DNA of 34,968 nt from Candidatus Woesearchaeota archaeon (lineage in GTDB: Archaea; Nanobdellota; Nanobdellia; Woesearchaeales; UBA10216). The translations under genes were made by a program, and so were the position numbers. The notes under the pieces are model-generated. The model was not told the origin of the DNA, ran no database searches, and saw nothing but the letters and a program-made list of their open reading frames with translations. The stretch is from contig JACPBY010000016.1 of assembly GCA_016180065.1 (NCBI GenBank), positions 1 through 34,968 of the forward strand, in the 5' to 3' direction. Shown here piece by piece: positions 8,274-16,287 of this stretch (position 1 is the first letter of the stretch; each line of letters opens with the position of its first letter).

Positions 8274-8753
8274 TTATATTGTTTGTGGTTGCAGCATTTT
8301 TTGCAGGTGTTTTGTCATTACAGCCATCGCAGCTTCTTTTGTGCTGGGGAACGCTGCCACCTTTATCCTGACATGGTAGCAGTTTCCTTCGTCTGTCACA
8401 AGCAGGTCGTTGCGCTTCGCAAGGCTTTCTTTTTCAAGCCTTACAAAGAAATTCGCCTTGTCATCGATTCTCTGGGCAAGCTGCCTTAAAAGCATCTGCC
8501 TCTCAGTCTCGGGCATCCTGCTGAACAGGCTGCATAGGAGCGCTTCTGTGTGCATGCTCTTTTCCAGGACAACCTCAAATATGGCTATTTTCCTGTCATT
8601 AAACCCAAGGGCAGACTGCCTCTGGATTGTTATCTTTTCCTTTTCAAGGTCAAACGGCAGAAGAGCTTTCAGGCCGTCCATTATCTCTGCTTCGTTCTCT
8701 TCCTCCCCGCAGAATACCCTTATGGCAACAGAATGCGCTGTTTTCAAGGCCAT
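8274..8753 (-). CDS. COG1325-type RNA-binding protein (predicted exosome-associated)
   Basis: A 159-residue soluble protein that fits the archaeal family annotated as predicted exosome subunit (COG1325). It has an N-terminal alpha/beta stretch VAIRVFCGEEENEAEIMDGL, a central FNDRKIAIFEVVLEK strand, and the characteristic LAQRIDDKANFFVRLEKESLAKRN segment near residues 90-115, where members carry De-Nxxf-vRldKq. Function in the family is inferred from neighbourhoods and fold, not assayed to my knowledge. ATG 8753 lies about 28 nt from the centre of a palindromic TATATAA element shared with the divergent presenilin-like gene, so its mRNA is probably nearly leaderless. Confidence 0.7.
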   Translation of the reverse strand: MALKTAHSVAIRVFCGEEENEAEIMDGLKALLPFDLEKEKITIQRQSALGFNDRKIAIFEVVLEKSMHTEALLCSLFSRMPETERQMLLRQLAQRIDDKANFFVRLEKESLAKRNDLLVTDEGNCYHVRIKVAAFPSTKEAAMAVMTKHLQKMLQPQTI

Positions 8754-8773
8754 TCTTTTTGGGCGGTTACATA

Positions 8774-8788
8774 CCTTTTTATATAAGG
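8774..8788. promoter_or_regulatory. Shared bidirectional TATA element
   Basis: The plus strand reads CCTTTTTATATAAGG. The core TATATAA is nearly symmetrical and lies 24 nt from the plus-strand ATG at 8806 and about 28 nt from the minus-strand ATG at 8753. One element could therefore serve both the COG1325-like and the presenilin-like gene. Confidence 0.55.
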
Positions 8789-8805
8789 TTTTCTGGTTTC
8801 AGGGC

Positions 8806-9756
8806 ATGAAGCACCCCTTGCCAGCCACGGCAGTTCTTTTGGTCATGTTTCTTGCTGCCCAGATTATCGGCTTGTTGGTTGTCAGCTCTTACATAGACAA
8901 GTCAGCCAGCGAACAAGCAACTAAAGAGGCAGGCAAGCCGGTCGTTGTTTACGGTCAGCTGCCTTATGGCGTTGAGAGGCCGGCTATTGCTCCTGACACG
9001 TCTTTTATCTTTCTATCAGTTGCAATACTTATCGGTACAGTTCTCCTGCTGTTGATAATAAAGTTCAGGAAGATTTCGCTCTGGAAGGCGTGGTTCCTGC
9101 TTGCAATCATCATAACCCTCACAGTTTCGTTTTCGTCTTTTCTCCCAAAAGCATCTGCCGCAGCACTCGCTCTTGTTGTTGCTTACTTCAGGGTTTTCAA
9201 GCCCAATGTGCTGGCTCATAACATCAGCGAGCTCTTTGTTTACGGCGGCTTGGCTGCAATCTTCGTGCCAGTGCTTAATGTCAAGTCAGCTGCCATCCTT
9301 CTCACACTCATAGCAGCATACGACCTTTTTGCCGTCTTTGCAAGCAAGCACATGATAACCCTCGCAAAGTTCCAGGCTGCGAACAACATCTTCGCAGGGC
9401 TTTTCATTCCAAAGAAGCTCTCATTGAAGTCAGCAGTTTATCCCATCGCCTCTGTAGCAACTGCCATAGGCGCAAAGAAAGATTCACCGCAGCAGAAAAA
9501 AGCAGACGAAGCAGGCAAATACTCTGATACGGGCAGCTACGCTGTCATTGGCGGCGGCGATATTGGCTTCCCGCTCCTTTTTGCAGGCGCGGCAATGGCG
9601 TCTTTCGGGTTTTACAGAACCTTAATTATCCCTGTAGCAGCTGCCGCAGCCTTGGCAATCCTTCTGGCAATCGGAAAGAAAGGAAAGTTCTACCCTGCAA
9701 TGCCGTTCATTGCGGCGGGGTGCTTTGTCGGGTATGGTGTCCTGCAGCTCATTTAG
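8806..9756 (+). CDS. Presenilin/signal-peptide-peptidase-like GxGD intramembrane aspartyl protease
   Basis: A 316-residue membrane protein of the A22 (presenilin homologue, PSH/SPP) type that would cut transmembrane helices. The two catalytic aspartates are recognisable: YD at 172-173 (AAYDLFAVFASKHM) and GGGD at 249-252 (IGGGDIGFPLLFAG). A polar loop of about 25 residues between them replaces the large presenilin loop. About eight or nine hydrophobic segments are visible, beginning at residues 8-29. ATG 8806 is 24 nt from the TATA centre and gives a normal N-terminal membrane helix, whereas the longer upstream frame runs antisense through the COG1325-like gene and is rejected. SRP RNA is encoded just downstream, an apt neighbour for a membrane-protein quality factor, though the link may be chance. 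Confidence 0.88.
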   Translation: MKHPLPATAVLLVMFLAAQIIGLLVVSSYIDKSASEQATKEAGKPVVVYGQLPYGVERPAIAPDTSFIFLSVAILIGTVLLLLIIKFRKISLWKAWFLLAIIITLTVSFSSFLPKASAAALALVVAYFRVFKPNVLAHNISELFVYGGLAAIFVPVLNVKSAAILLTLIAAYDLFAVFASKHMITLAKFQAANNIFAGLFIPKKLSLKSAVYPIASVATAIGAKKDSPQQKKADEAGKYSDTGSYAVIGGGDIGFPLLFAGAAMASFGFYRTLIIPVAAAAALAILLAIGKKGKFYPAMPFIAAGCFVGYGVLQLI

Positions 9757-9760
9757 AAAC

Positions 9761-9768
9761 CTTTAAAA
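9761..9768 (+). promoter_or_regulatory. TATA box of the SRP RNA gene
   Basis: CTTTAAAA is centred about 26 nt upstream of position 9791, the 5' end deduced independently from the terminal SRP RNA helix. It follows the stop codon of the presenilin-like gene by only 5 nt. Confidence 0.55.
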
Positions 9769-9790
9769 CTGTTTAAGTATTGCCCTTCTT

Positions 9791-10068
9791 TGGGAGACTA
9801 GGCCGGCGCGCCAGCCCTGCGCTGTTACACCATACGGGCTTCACGGGTGGGCCGAAGCCAGGGGAGCGGCTTGGCGTTGGCCTGGATGCCTCAGCTTGAG
9901 CGTTGAGTCTCTGTCCTGCAGGGTCGGCATTTACGGTTAAAGTGTCAGGTCCGGAAGGAAGCAGCACGCATCATAAGTGCCTGCGCTTGCAGGGTAGCGG
10001 AGAGGAGCGATGGCTGAGCAAGCTGAAAGGCGCTTGCCAAATCCATCTCCGGGCACGTCTCCCGCTTC
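9791..10068 (+). ncRNA. 7S RNA of the signal recognition particle
   Basis: The invariant helix-8 motif GTCAGGTCCGGAAGGAAGCA lies at about 9944-9963, flanked by complementary GTG/CAC. The ends pair: GGGAGAC near 9792-9798 with GTCTCCC at 10057-10063. This fixes a length of about 278 nt, close to the roughly 300 nt of archaeal 7S RNAs. The 5' part (GGCCGGCGC...TGTTACACC) is consistent with the Alu domain found in archaea. A pyrimidine-rich CTTCCTCTTTCTTT run at 10065-10078 may end transcription. The exact 3' end is approximate. The RNA scaffolds SRP19 and SRP54 for membrane targeting of nascent proteins. Confidence 0.93.
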
Positions 10069-10115
10069 CTCTTTCTTTCAAAAATATTTTAAATTGTACA
10101 TGTGAACCTGCTTTT

Positions 10116-10865
10116 ATGGTCTCACAGGCCGCACCACACTTTTCTTTGGAAGTAGAAGTGGCCGAGCAGATTCAAAGCCTTGAAAAAATGGCTGTATGCC
10201 AGTCAATGAACAAAGGTTCTATGGCTTATTCAAGAGCACCGCTTTTGCGGCATAATGGAACCGCTGTCTATTTTTTGGTGGAGAAGCTGCGTAAATGCCT
10301 TTTTTTCGAAAAAGCAGGCTTGGAAATGGTGGTGGCTCTATGTGAGAGCCTTGGCAAACCCACTGAACAGGTTTTTATTAGAGTTCCTTTGCCAAAATTC
10401 CCCCTTAGCCTACACCTCTTATCAGCCCAAAGTTACCTGCTCATCTGCTACCACCAGCAGCCCAAACCTGAGCGGATAAGCCTCCATTTGATTGCCCTGC
10501 CATCCTCAAATTTGGTTCTTCACTGCTTGGCAAATGATTCTCAGCAAAGCGTACTTCCTGGCCTTACATCAGGTGTTCAATATTCAACTGTTTTAAAAAT
10601 GCCAGATGTCAGGGTTGATGCCCAAACTGCTGCGCAGATTCTTGGAATTTCTTATAAATCTTTTCAAACTAACGCCTGCCGTAGGTACCCATGGCTTTTT
10701 CCCGCAGAAGAGAAAAAGGAAACAACCCTGAGCCTTTTGGAACGCTGTGCACACTTAAGGGCCAAAAAAGGGCCGCAAGATTACGGGACCCGTCAAGCAA
10801 CTTTACAAGACACATTAAACAGGCTTAGGGAATACGAATCCACACAAGCCAATATTCAGAAATAG
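10116..10865 (+). CDS. Orphan protein with C-terminal helix-turn-helix
   Basis: A 249-residue protein I do not recognise. The start is ATG 10116, 26 nt after the centre of TATTTTAAAT (10085-10094); a longer frame would run through the SRP RNA gene and is rejected. The first 180 residues are a mixed alpha/beta stretch with hydrophobic strands such as SYLLICYHQQ. Near residues 170-200, VDAQTAAQILGISYKSFQTNA looks like a MerR/excisionase-style helix-turn-helix, followed by a charged helical tail (LQDTLNRLREYESTQ). It may bind DNA, but no target is evident. The 3' end overlaps the convergent NAD kinase gene by 10 nt. No signal peptide or membrane segment. Confidence 0.72.
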   Translation: MVSQAAPHFSLEVEVAEQIQSLEKMAVCQSMNKGSMAYSRAPLLRHNGTAVYFLVEKLRKCLFFEKAGLEMVVALCESLGKPTEQVFIRVPLPKFPLSLHLLSAQSYLLICYHQQPKPERISLHLIALPSSNLVLHCLANDSQQSVLPGLTSGVQYSTVLKMPDVRVDAQTAAQILGISYKSFQTNACRRYPWLFPAEEKKETTLSLLERCAHLRAKKGPQDYGTRQATLQDTLNRLREYESTQANIQK

Positions 10866-11647
10866 ATGAGGTTAAGCGGCTTTCTCGCCGCCTTTACCAC
10901 CAGCTTTGCTCCCTTGTTGAACCCGAACTCTTTCTTGTAAGAATCAATTACGGCCATTCCTTTGTGCCTTTCCCAGATGTTTGAAATAAGGGTTATTTTC
11001 TGGTCGGCATTGATTATTCCCTGCAGCATCCTTGGCTTTGTAAGCCTGCCGATGTAGGGCTCCCTTACAGTATACTGGATTTTTCTGGTAGTCAAAGGCA
11101 GCGTTTTGCCTCCGGCGCTTCTTGCCCAAGCGTAGCTGCCGGCTGGCGTTGATATTATGATGCCAGAGCTTTTTTGTCCCTCTCGTCTTTTTCCTATTAT
11201 CAGGGTGTACCTTGCCGTGTGGTAGGGCTCTTTGCTTCCCGCATAAATCTCGTTCAGTGCCTTGAATGGCAGTTTCTTGCCGTTAAGGGTTATTTCCAGC
11301 CTTAGCAGCGGCAACAGCTTGTATTTTCCTCTTGCAAGCAGCCTTGCTTTTTTGGCAATGTCCATGCCTGTCGCCCTTGAAAAGAAAGCCTCGTTGATGT
11401 TTGTGCTTGACGTTACAAGGAGTGTTGGCTGGCTTTCCACGAAGTGCGATGTTCTCAGCAGGGTTCCATCTCCACCCACTGCAATGACAGCATCAGCCTT
11501 GCCTGCAAGCTTCTTTATTTCCGCTTCCCTCTCCCTGTTTTTGTAATAGGCTGTTATTCTGTTTTCCCGCAAAGCCTTTTTCAGCTTTGTGAGCGTCCCG
11601 TAGTGCTTCGGGTAGTAAACAACAAGCGCTTTCCTTATTTTTTTCAT
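10856..11647 (-). CDS. nadK: NAD kinase (ATP-NAD kinase, PpnK type)
   Basis: Phosphorylates NAD to NADP. The 263-residue protein starting at ATG 11647 has the hallmark VGGDGTLLR (GGDGT at 58-62), ALNEIYAG matching the conserved NE/D motif, and SSGIIISTPAGSYAWARSAGG matching the family's TPTGSTAYxxSAGG, with Ala replacing the usual second Thr. A TTG at 11665 would extend the frame by six residues, but the TATA-like AGTAAATAAAGC near 11674-11685 would place the transcription start downstream of it, so ATG 11647 is preferred. The tail overlaps the convergent orphan gene by 10 nt. The gene has no obvious operon partner. Confidence 0.92.
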   Translation of the reverse strand: MKKIRKALVVYYPKHYGTLTKLKKALRENRITAYYKNREREAEIKKLAGKADAVIAVGGDGTLLRTSHFVESQPTLLVTSSTNINEAFFSRATGMDIAKKARLLARGKYKLLPLLRLEITLNGKKLPFKALNEIYAGSKEPYHTARYTLIIGKRREGQKSSGIIISTPAGSYAWARSAGGKTLPLTTRKIQYTVREPYIGRLTKPRMLQGIINADQKITLISNIWERHKGMAVIDSYKKEFGFNKGAKLVVKAARKPLNLIYF

Positions 11648-11710
11648 TCCAAAGCTTTTTAGCAACAGCAGCTTTATTTACTTATCGCTATTGCCGCAGA
11701 AAAAGTCCCC

Positions 11711-14383
11711 TCACTTCACCATTATCGCCGGCTTTCCCGGCATTGCGTTCCTGGCTTTCGGCTCTTTTGATTTCTCTGAAGGCGCTATGGCGACTGCAGC
11801 GCCATATTCTCTGTTTATTGTTTCTTTTACTGCTTCATATGCCTCAATCTCTTTTTCCCTGCCGATAAGCGTTTCAGGCAGCTTTCCAGGGTCTTTAAGC
11901 ACTGCCTGTACAAGTTTTGCAACTTCCTGTCCGTGTTGTTTTATGTCTTTTTCGGCAAGGCAGGTGTTTATCAGCGCTCTTTGGTCTCTTGTTTTCTTTA
12001 TCTCTTCTTTCAGGATTCTGGACAACTCATATTTCCATGCTGGTGCAACAACAAGCAAAACTTCTTTAGGCTTTTCTATCTGAGCCAGCTTCAGCACAGT
12101 TTCAAAGTCAGACAATGTGTCATGAACAAGCTGCTCTGCCGCTTCTGCTTCCCTGTCTATTTTTTCCTCTTCATATTCCGGCCAGTTCTGAACCGCAACG
12201 AAGCTTTCATTTCCCTGCAGCTGCCAGAGCTCCTCTGCAAGGAGAGGGGCAAACGGGGCAAGCAGCAGCGTGAGATTCTGCAGTGATTCTTTGTGCACTT
12301 TTTCATTGGCTTCAGCTTCGCAGTATTTTGACAGCGCATTAACAAGTTCTATCATTGCACCTATTGCAGCATTGAGCTTGAACTCTTCAATAAGCTCTGT
12401 CACTTTCTTTATTGTTGAATGCGTCTTGCTCAGCAGTTGCCTGTCTTTGTTTGTTAATTTGCTGCTGTAGGAAGGCTGTTTCGTTGCCAAAGCGTATATC
12501 TTGTGCAGGAGCCTGAAGCTTCCTTCAACCCCCTTGTCCGACCATTCAAGCTCTTTTTCAGGCATTGCCATGAACAGTATGAACAGCCTTGCCGTGTCAG
12601 GCCCGTATTTCTCAATTATTGTCCTCGGGTCAACAACATTGCCGCGGCTCTTGCTCATGACAGCCCCGTCTTTCAGGACCATCCCCTGGCAGAGCAGGTT
12701 GCTGAACGGCTCACTGGAATTAACTAACCCTAAATCCCGCAGCACTTTTGTAAAGAATCGGGCATACAGGAGGTGCATTACAGCATGTTCTATCCCTCCT
12801 ATGTACTGGTCAACAGGCATCCAGTAATCTGCTGCTTTCTTGTCAAATGGCGCTTTGTTTTCCTTGTTGCTGCAATAACGGAGGAAGTACCAGCTGCTGT
12901 CAACGAACGTGTCCATAGTGTCTGTTTCTCTTCTCGCAGCAGCCTTGCATTTCGGGCATTTCACGCTGACAAACTCGCTGCAGCCGTCCAGTGGGTTGCC
13001 TTCGCCTGTGAACCTGACTTTTTCAGGCTCAGGCAGCTTAACAGGCAAATCCCCCTCAGGAACAGGCACTATGCCGCATTTGCCGCAGTAAACTATCGGA
13101 ATCGGTGTTCCCCAGTACCTCTGCCTGGATATGAGCCAGTCGCGGAGCTTGTAGTTGGTGACTTTTTTGGCGTTCTTGTTCTTGCATAGCCACTCAGCTA
13201 TTTTCGGCAGGGCTTCAGCGTTAGTCAGGCCGTTGAACTGGTCGGAGTTTATCATTATGCCATCTTCCGTATAAGCTTCGGAAAGCTGTTCCACGCTGAA
13301 GTTTGGATTGTCAGTAGGTCTTATCACGACCTTCAGTGGTATGCCGTACTTCTTGGCAAACTTAAAGTCTCTTTTATCGTGGGCGTCGCACATTACTGCT
13401 CCTGTTCCGTAATCCATCACAGCAAAATTCGCAACCCATACAGGTATTTTTTCCTTTGACGCAAGATTTAACACATAACGCCCTGTGAACACGCCCTTTT
13501 TTTCTTTCTCTTCGTTGAGCCGGTCTATTGTGCTTTCTCGTATGGCGGCTTTCACAAACTCAGCAACCTCTTTTTCGTATTTTGTTCCTTTTGTTAATGC
13601 TGGAACAAGTTGGTGCTCTGGTGCCAGAACAATGAACGTGACAGAGAATATCGTGTCAGGTCGTGTTGTGAATGTAGGAATTGCTGTTTTCATACCATCA
13701 GCAGGGAAGAATATTTCAACCCCTTCACTTTTCCCAATCCAGTTTCTCTGCATTATTTTGACCCTTTCAGGCCAGTTCCCCAGCTTGTCCAAATCGTTCA
13801 GAAGCTGTTCAGCGTATGCTGTAATCTTGAGGAACCACTGCTCAAGCTCTTTTTGCTCCACAGGGCTGTGGCATCTCCAGCATCCGCCTTCATGCACCTG
13901 TTCGTTTGCCAGGACAGTCTTGCAGCTCGGGCACCAGTTTGCAGATGCCTTTTTCTTGTAGGCAAGCCCTTTTTCAAGCATTTTGAGGAATATCCACTGG
14001 TTCCAGCGGTAGTATTCTGGGTAACACGTTGCAACCTCTCTGCTCCAGTCGTAGCTTAATCCAAGAAGCTTTTGCTGGCTTTTCATAAGTGCCATGTTGC
14101 TTTCTGTCCATTTTTTTGGGTCAACCTTGTTTTTTATGGCTGCATTTTCTGCTGGCAGCCCGAAAGCATCGTAGCCCATGGGGTATAGGACATTAAAGCC
14201 TCTCATTCGCTTATAGCGGGCGTAGCAGTCACCAATAGCGTAATTCCTGACGTGCCCCATGTGCAGGCCGCTGCCCGACGGGTAAGGAAACATCTCCAGG
14301 GCGTAAAACTTCTTTTTCTTGGAATCCTCTTTTACTTTGAATATTCCAGATTCTTCCCACTTTTTTTGCCACTTTTCTGCCAT
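11711..14383 (-). CDS. leuS: Leucyl-tRNA synthetase, bacterial type
   Basis: Charges tRNA(Leu). The 890-residue protein has the HIGH motif in FPYPSGSGLHMGHVRNYAIG (HMGH 41-44), then ARYKRMRGFNVLYPMGYDAFGLPAEN; a zinc module WCPSC...CWRC; a CP1 editing domain with TTRPDT and GTGAVMCDAHDKRDFKFAKK; and the KMSKS loop VMSKSRGNVVDP near residue 577. The HMGHVRNYxIGD signature, editing-domain wording and C-terminal layout are those of bacterial LeuRS and not of the longer archaeal/eukaryotic form, suggesting acquisition from bacteria. ATG 14383 starts right at the usual EKxWQKxWE helix, so the N-terminus is slightly short. A TATA-like AGTTTAAAAACG lies near 14410-14421. Confidence 0.95.
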   Translation of the reverse strand: MAEKWQKKWEESGIFKVKEDSKKKKFYALEMFPYPSGSGLHMGHVRNYAIGDCYARYKRMRGFNVLYPMGYDAFGLPAENAAIKNKVDPKKWTESNMALMKSQQKLLGLSYDWSREVATCYPEYYRWNQWIFLKMLEKGLAYKKKASANWCPSCKTVLANEQVHEGGCWRCHSPVEQKELEQWFLKITAYAEQLLNDLDKLGNWPERVKIMQRNWIGKSEGVEIFFPADGMKTAIPTFTTRPDTIFSVTFIVLAPEHQLVPALTKGTKYEKEVAEFVKAAIRESTIDRLNEEKEKKGVFTGRYVLNLASKEKIPVWVANFAVMDYGTGAVMCDAHDKRDFKFAKKYGIPLKVVIRPTDNPNFSVEQLSEAYTEDGIMINSDQFNGLTNAEALPKIAEWLCKNKNAKKVTNYKLRDWLISRQRYWGTPIPIVYCGKCGIVPVPEGDLPVKLPEPEKVRFTGEGNPLDGCSEFVSVKCPKCKAAARRETDTMDTFVDSSWYFLRYCSNKENKAPFDKKAADYWMPVDQYIGGIEHAVMHLLYARFFTKVLRDLGLVNSSEPFSNLLCQGMVLKDGAVMSKSRGNVVDPRTIIEKYGPDTARLFILFMAMPEKELEWSDKGVEGSFRLLHKIYALATKQPSYSSKLTNKDRQLLSKTHSTIKKVTELIEEFKLNAAIGAMIELVNALSKYCEAEANEKVHKESLQNLTLLLAPFAPLLAEELWQLQGNESFVAVQNWPEYEEEKIDREAEAAEQLVHDTLSDFETVLKLAQIEKPKEVLLVVAPAWKYELSRILKEEIKKTRDQRALINTCLAEKDIKQHGQEVAKLVQAVLKDPGKLPETLIGREKEIEAYEAVKETINREYGAAVAIAPSEKSKEPKARNAMPGKPAIMVK

Positions 14384-14445
14384 AGGCTTATGAGGAGCAG
14401 CAGGTCGTTTTTAAACTTTGCTTCATAAACTTCTGCGTCGTAAGA

Positions 14446-14453
14446 TTTAAATA
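14446..14453 (+). promoter_or_regulatory. TATA box of the 14476 orphan gene
   Basis: TTTAAATA is centred 26 nt upstream of ATG 14476, which supports this otherwise unrecognised small gene being transcribed as a leaderless mRNA. Confidence 0.55.
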
Positions 14454-14475
14454 ACAACCTGCATTCCCTTGACGT

Positions 14476-14802
14476 ATGGGGGAATACCAGGTAGTTTATC
14501 AAACAAGAGGCTTGCCTTCTGAAGGCGGGGGGTTTAGGACTCGAACTTTTCTTAAAGATGCCGAAGCTCTTGAAAGGTGGTACACCCCCGAAGTAGCCAA
14601 GGATTACTTGATTGTTGCTGCTGGCATTATGAATGAAGCAACAGCCATAGCTTTGTGCATGCAAACGTCTTTTGAGTCGAACTTGGGCATGATTGTTGCT
14701 GAAGCAACAAATCCAACCACAGGTGAAGTCAATAAGAGAGATGTGGTGTCTAGTTTAAAGAGACTCGGGCTTGCAAAGCAGTTTCTAGAACAGAACTTGT
14801 AA
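14476..14802 (+). CDS. Small orphan protein
   Basis: A 108-residue protein with no family I can name. It starts with a short basic/aromatic strand (MGEYQVVYQTR), then a charged helix (FLKDAEALERWY), a more hydrophobic central helix (DYLIVAAGIMNEATAIALCM), and ends with a helical segment rich in Lys and Leu. It is soluble, with no zinc motif and no signal peptide. The evidence that it is real: ATG 14476 lies 26 nt from a strong TATA box, the frame is complete, and it fills the gap between divergent leuS and convergent rpoN. The helix-rich C-terminal half could be a dimerisation or nucleic-acid-binding fold, but nothing in the sequence proves it. Confidence 0.6.
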   Translation: MGEYQVVYQTRGLPSEGGGFRTRTFLKDAEALERWYTPEVAKDYLIVAAGIMNEATAIALCMQTSFESNLGMIVAEATNPTTGEVNKRDVVSSLKRLGLAKQFLEQNL

Positions 14803-14811
14803 ATAACTTTT

Positions 14812-14999
14812 TTACGCCTTCTTGAATTGTCCGGCCACATCGGTCAGGTCAACGTGCCCCAGGAATAGTGCCCTGCAGCAGTATCTTTCCATGCCAAGCT
14901 CATCAAGGACTCTTCGCCTTTTGCAATGCGTTCTTTGAACTGCTCGTATAAATGGCCAACTGGCTTTCCGCAGGCAAAACAGCGAATCGGGATTATCAT
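14812..14999 (-). pseudogene. rpoN: RNA polymerase subunit Rpo10 (RpoN), reading frame broken
   Basis: Rpo10 anchors assembly of the Rpo3-Rpo11 platform of RNA polymerase. From ATG 14999 the frame reads [20 protein letters not shown], the classic N-terminus with the first CxxC zinc pair. After AKGEE (near 14911) it runs out of frame to a different stop at 14844. A second minus-strand frame continues the family exactly: [20 protein letters not shown] (from 14910), then [12 protein letters not shown] and stop at 14812, including the essential CC pair. The family normally has three or four residues (DPxK) between GE and VLDELG, so about 10 nt seem missing. Because the subunit is essential, an assembly error or recoding is more likely than true loss. 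It is the last gene of the ribosomal cluster, 16 nt after rps9. Confidence 0.85.
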
Positions 15000-15015
15000 T
15001 TTTTTGTTCCCTCCA

Positions 15016-15426
15016 TTAACGGTAAGATTTCTGAACAGCCGCCCTTGCTTTTCCATGCCTGTTTGGCTTCCTGACTTCTTTTCTTCTTACGTCTGCCACA
15101 AGCATATGCCGGTCATAGTCTGAGAATGTCTTTTCAAGCTTTTTATCCCTGAGGAAGGCAACCATGCCTTTTGCCAGTGCAAGCCTTGCAGCGTCTGCCT
15201 GGCCCATTACGCCTCCGCCGTTAACGCTGATTTCAACGTCAATCTTGGCTGCGGCATCGCCTGCAAGAAGCAGAGGCTCTTGCAGCTTCATTCTGGCAAT
15301 CGTTGGCTCGTAATAATTCAGCAGCGCACTATTTACCTTGACTCTGCCGGTTCCCGCCCTTATCACAGCCCTGGCTACAGCGCTCTTTCTTTTCCCGGAA
15401 ACGACAACTGTTTTGCTCGCAGTCAT
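15016..15426 (-). CDS. rps9: Ribosomal protein uS9 (S9)
   Basis: Small-subunit protein whose C-terminal tail reaches the P-site tRNA. The 136-residue protein has [26 protein letters not shown], a central [20 protein letters not shown], and the universal C-terminus AAVQKSYR. Start ATG 15426. It lies in the standard archaeal order eL18-uL13-uS9-RpoN, 25 nt after uL13, and is very likely part of the same transcript. Confidence 0.96.
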   Translation of the reverse strand: MTASKTVVVSGKRKSAVARAVIRAGTGRVKVNSALLNYYEPTIARMKLQEPLLLAGDAAAKIDVEISVNGGGVMGQADAARLALAKGMVAFLRDKKLEKTFSDYDRHMLVADVRRKEVRKPNRHGKARAAVQKSYR

Positions 15427-15451
15427 TTTTTTGCCTCATCGATAAGTTTTG

Positions 15452-15871
15452 TTATCTGGTCTTGTATCCGATATGCTTGCATAGTTCGTTGATTGTGATG
15501 TGGGATGCTTTTTTGATTCTTTTCACATCCGCCTCGGGGATTGTCTTTGCATCTTCAGGCTTTATCTGCGGAGGCATGCCGATGTGGCAATTGACCCTTC
15601 CAAAAACCATTCTGCCTCTCGGCTTTCTCCAGGGCAGCATCCCCCTGATTGCCCTTCTCACAAACATATCCGGCCTTCTTTGGAAATACGGGCCTTGGTT
15701 GACCTGTCCAATCTGCATCCGTTCATCATAGCTTGCAAATGCCTGCTTCTTGTCGCCTGTTATGACCGCTTTTTCGCAGTTGACCACAACGATGTCTTCC
15801 CCTTGCAGTGCCTGTTTTGCGGCTTTCGTTGCAAGCCTTCCCAATATGAGGTTTGTGGCGTCGATTATCAT
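15452..15871 (-). CDS. rpl13: Ribosomal protein uL13 (L13)
   Basis: Large-subunit protein, 139 residues. Recognised by the N-terminal DATNLILGRLATKAAKQALQ, the family's VVNCEKAVITG, and RAIRGMLPWRKPRGR, all typical of archaeal/eukaryotic uL13. Complete, with normal archaeal length. It starts 14 nt after eL18 and is followed by uS9, the conserved archaeal gene order. Confidence 0.96.
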   Translation of the reverse strand: MIIDATNLILGRLATKAAKQALQGEDIVVVNCEKAVITGDKKQAFASYDERMQIGQVNQGPYFQRRPDMFVRRAIRGMLPWRKPRGRMVFGRVNCHIGMPPQIKPEDAKTIPEADVKRIKKASHITINELCKHIGYKTR

Positions 15872-15885
15872 TTTTTTCCCTTGTA

Positions 15886-16245
15886 TCAGCCGATTATCCT
15901 TACCTGTGCTCCTTTTACGCCGTTCTTTGCAAGGTCATTGATTGTTATTGCCTTTGCGTTGGCTTTTGTTATCTTTTCAATTGCCTGTTGTGAGAACTTC
16001 CACGCTGCTATGGTTATGCTTTGGCTGAGTTCCCCCGAAGCCAGGACCTTTCCCGGCACTACGACAAGCTCGCCTTTTTTGGCATACCTGCTTATTTTTG
16101 AGAGGTTGACTTCCCTTTTTTGCCTGGTTGGCTTCTCAAGGTCTTCAGCTATTCTTACAAATAGCGGGGTATCCTCTGCGTACCCTTTCTTCCTCAGTTC
16201 TTCTATGAGCTTTCTGAGGTTTGTGTTCGTTGGTCCTGTTCTCAT
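15886..16245 (-). CDS. rpl18e: Ribosomal protein eL18 (L18e)
   Basis: Archaeal/eukaryotic-specific large-subunit protein, 119 residues, one of the clearest domain markers in this window. Visible family segments are MRTGPTNTNLRKLIEELRKK, LSKISRYAKKGELVVVPGKV and ASGELSQSITIAAWKFSQQA. Start ATG 16245. It lies 3' of the tRNA(Leu) gene and a strong hairpin (16288-16323), within the S13-to-RpoN cluster. Whether it is expressed by read-through of that hairpin or from its own promoter is not clear; I see no strong TATA box just upstream. Confidence 0.95.
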   Translation of the reverse strand: MRTGPTNTNLRKLIEELRKKGYAEDTPLFVRIAEDLEKPTRQKREVNLSKISRYAKKGELVVVPGKVLASGELSQSITIAAWKFSQQAIEKITKANAKAITINDLAKNGVKGAQVRIIG

Positions 16246-16287
16246 TTTCTTTGCGTTGTTTTTGTTCGGCTTTTCTCAGTTTTTGCC

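Noticed and set aside
8410-8805. Upstream extension of the presenilin-like gene
   Set aside because: It lies antisense to the COG1325-like gene, and the shared TATA element points to ATG 8806.
9903-10115. Upstream extension of the 10116 orphan gene
   Set aside because: It runs through the conserved core and 3' half of the SRP RNA; the TATA box at 10085-10094 fits ATG 10116.
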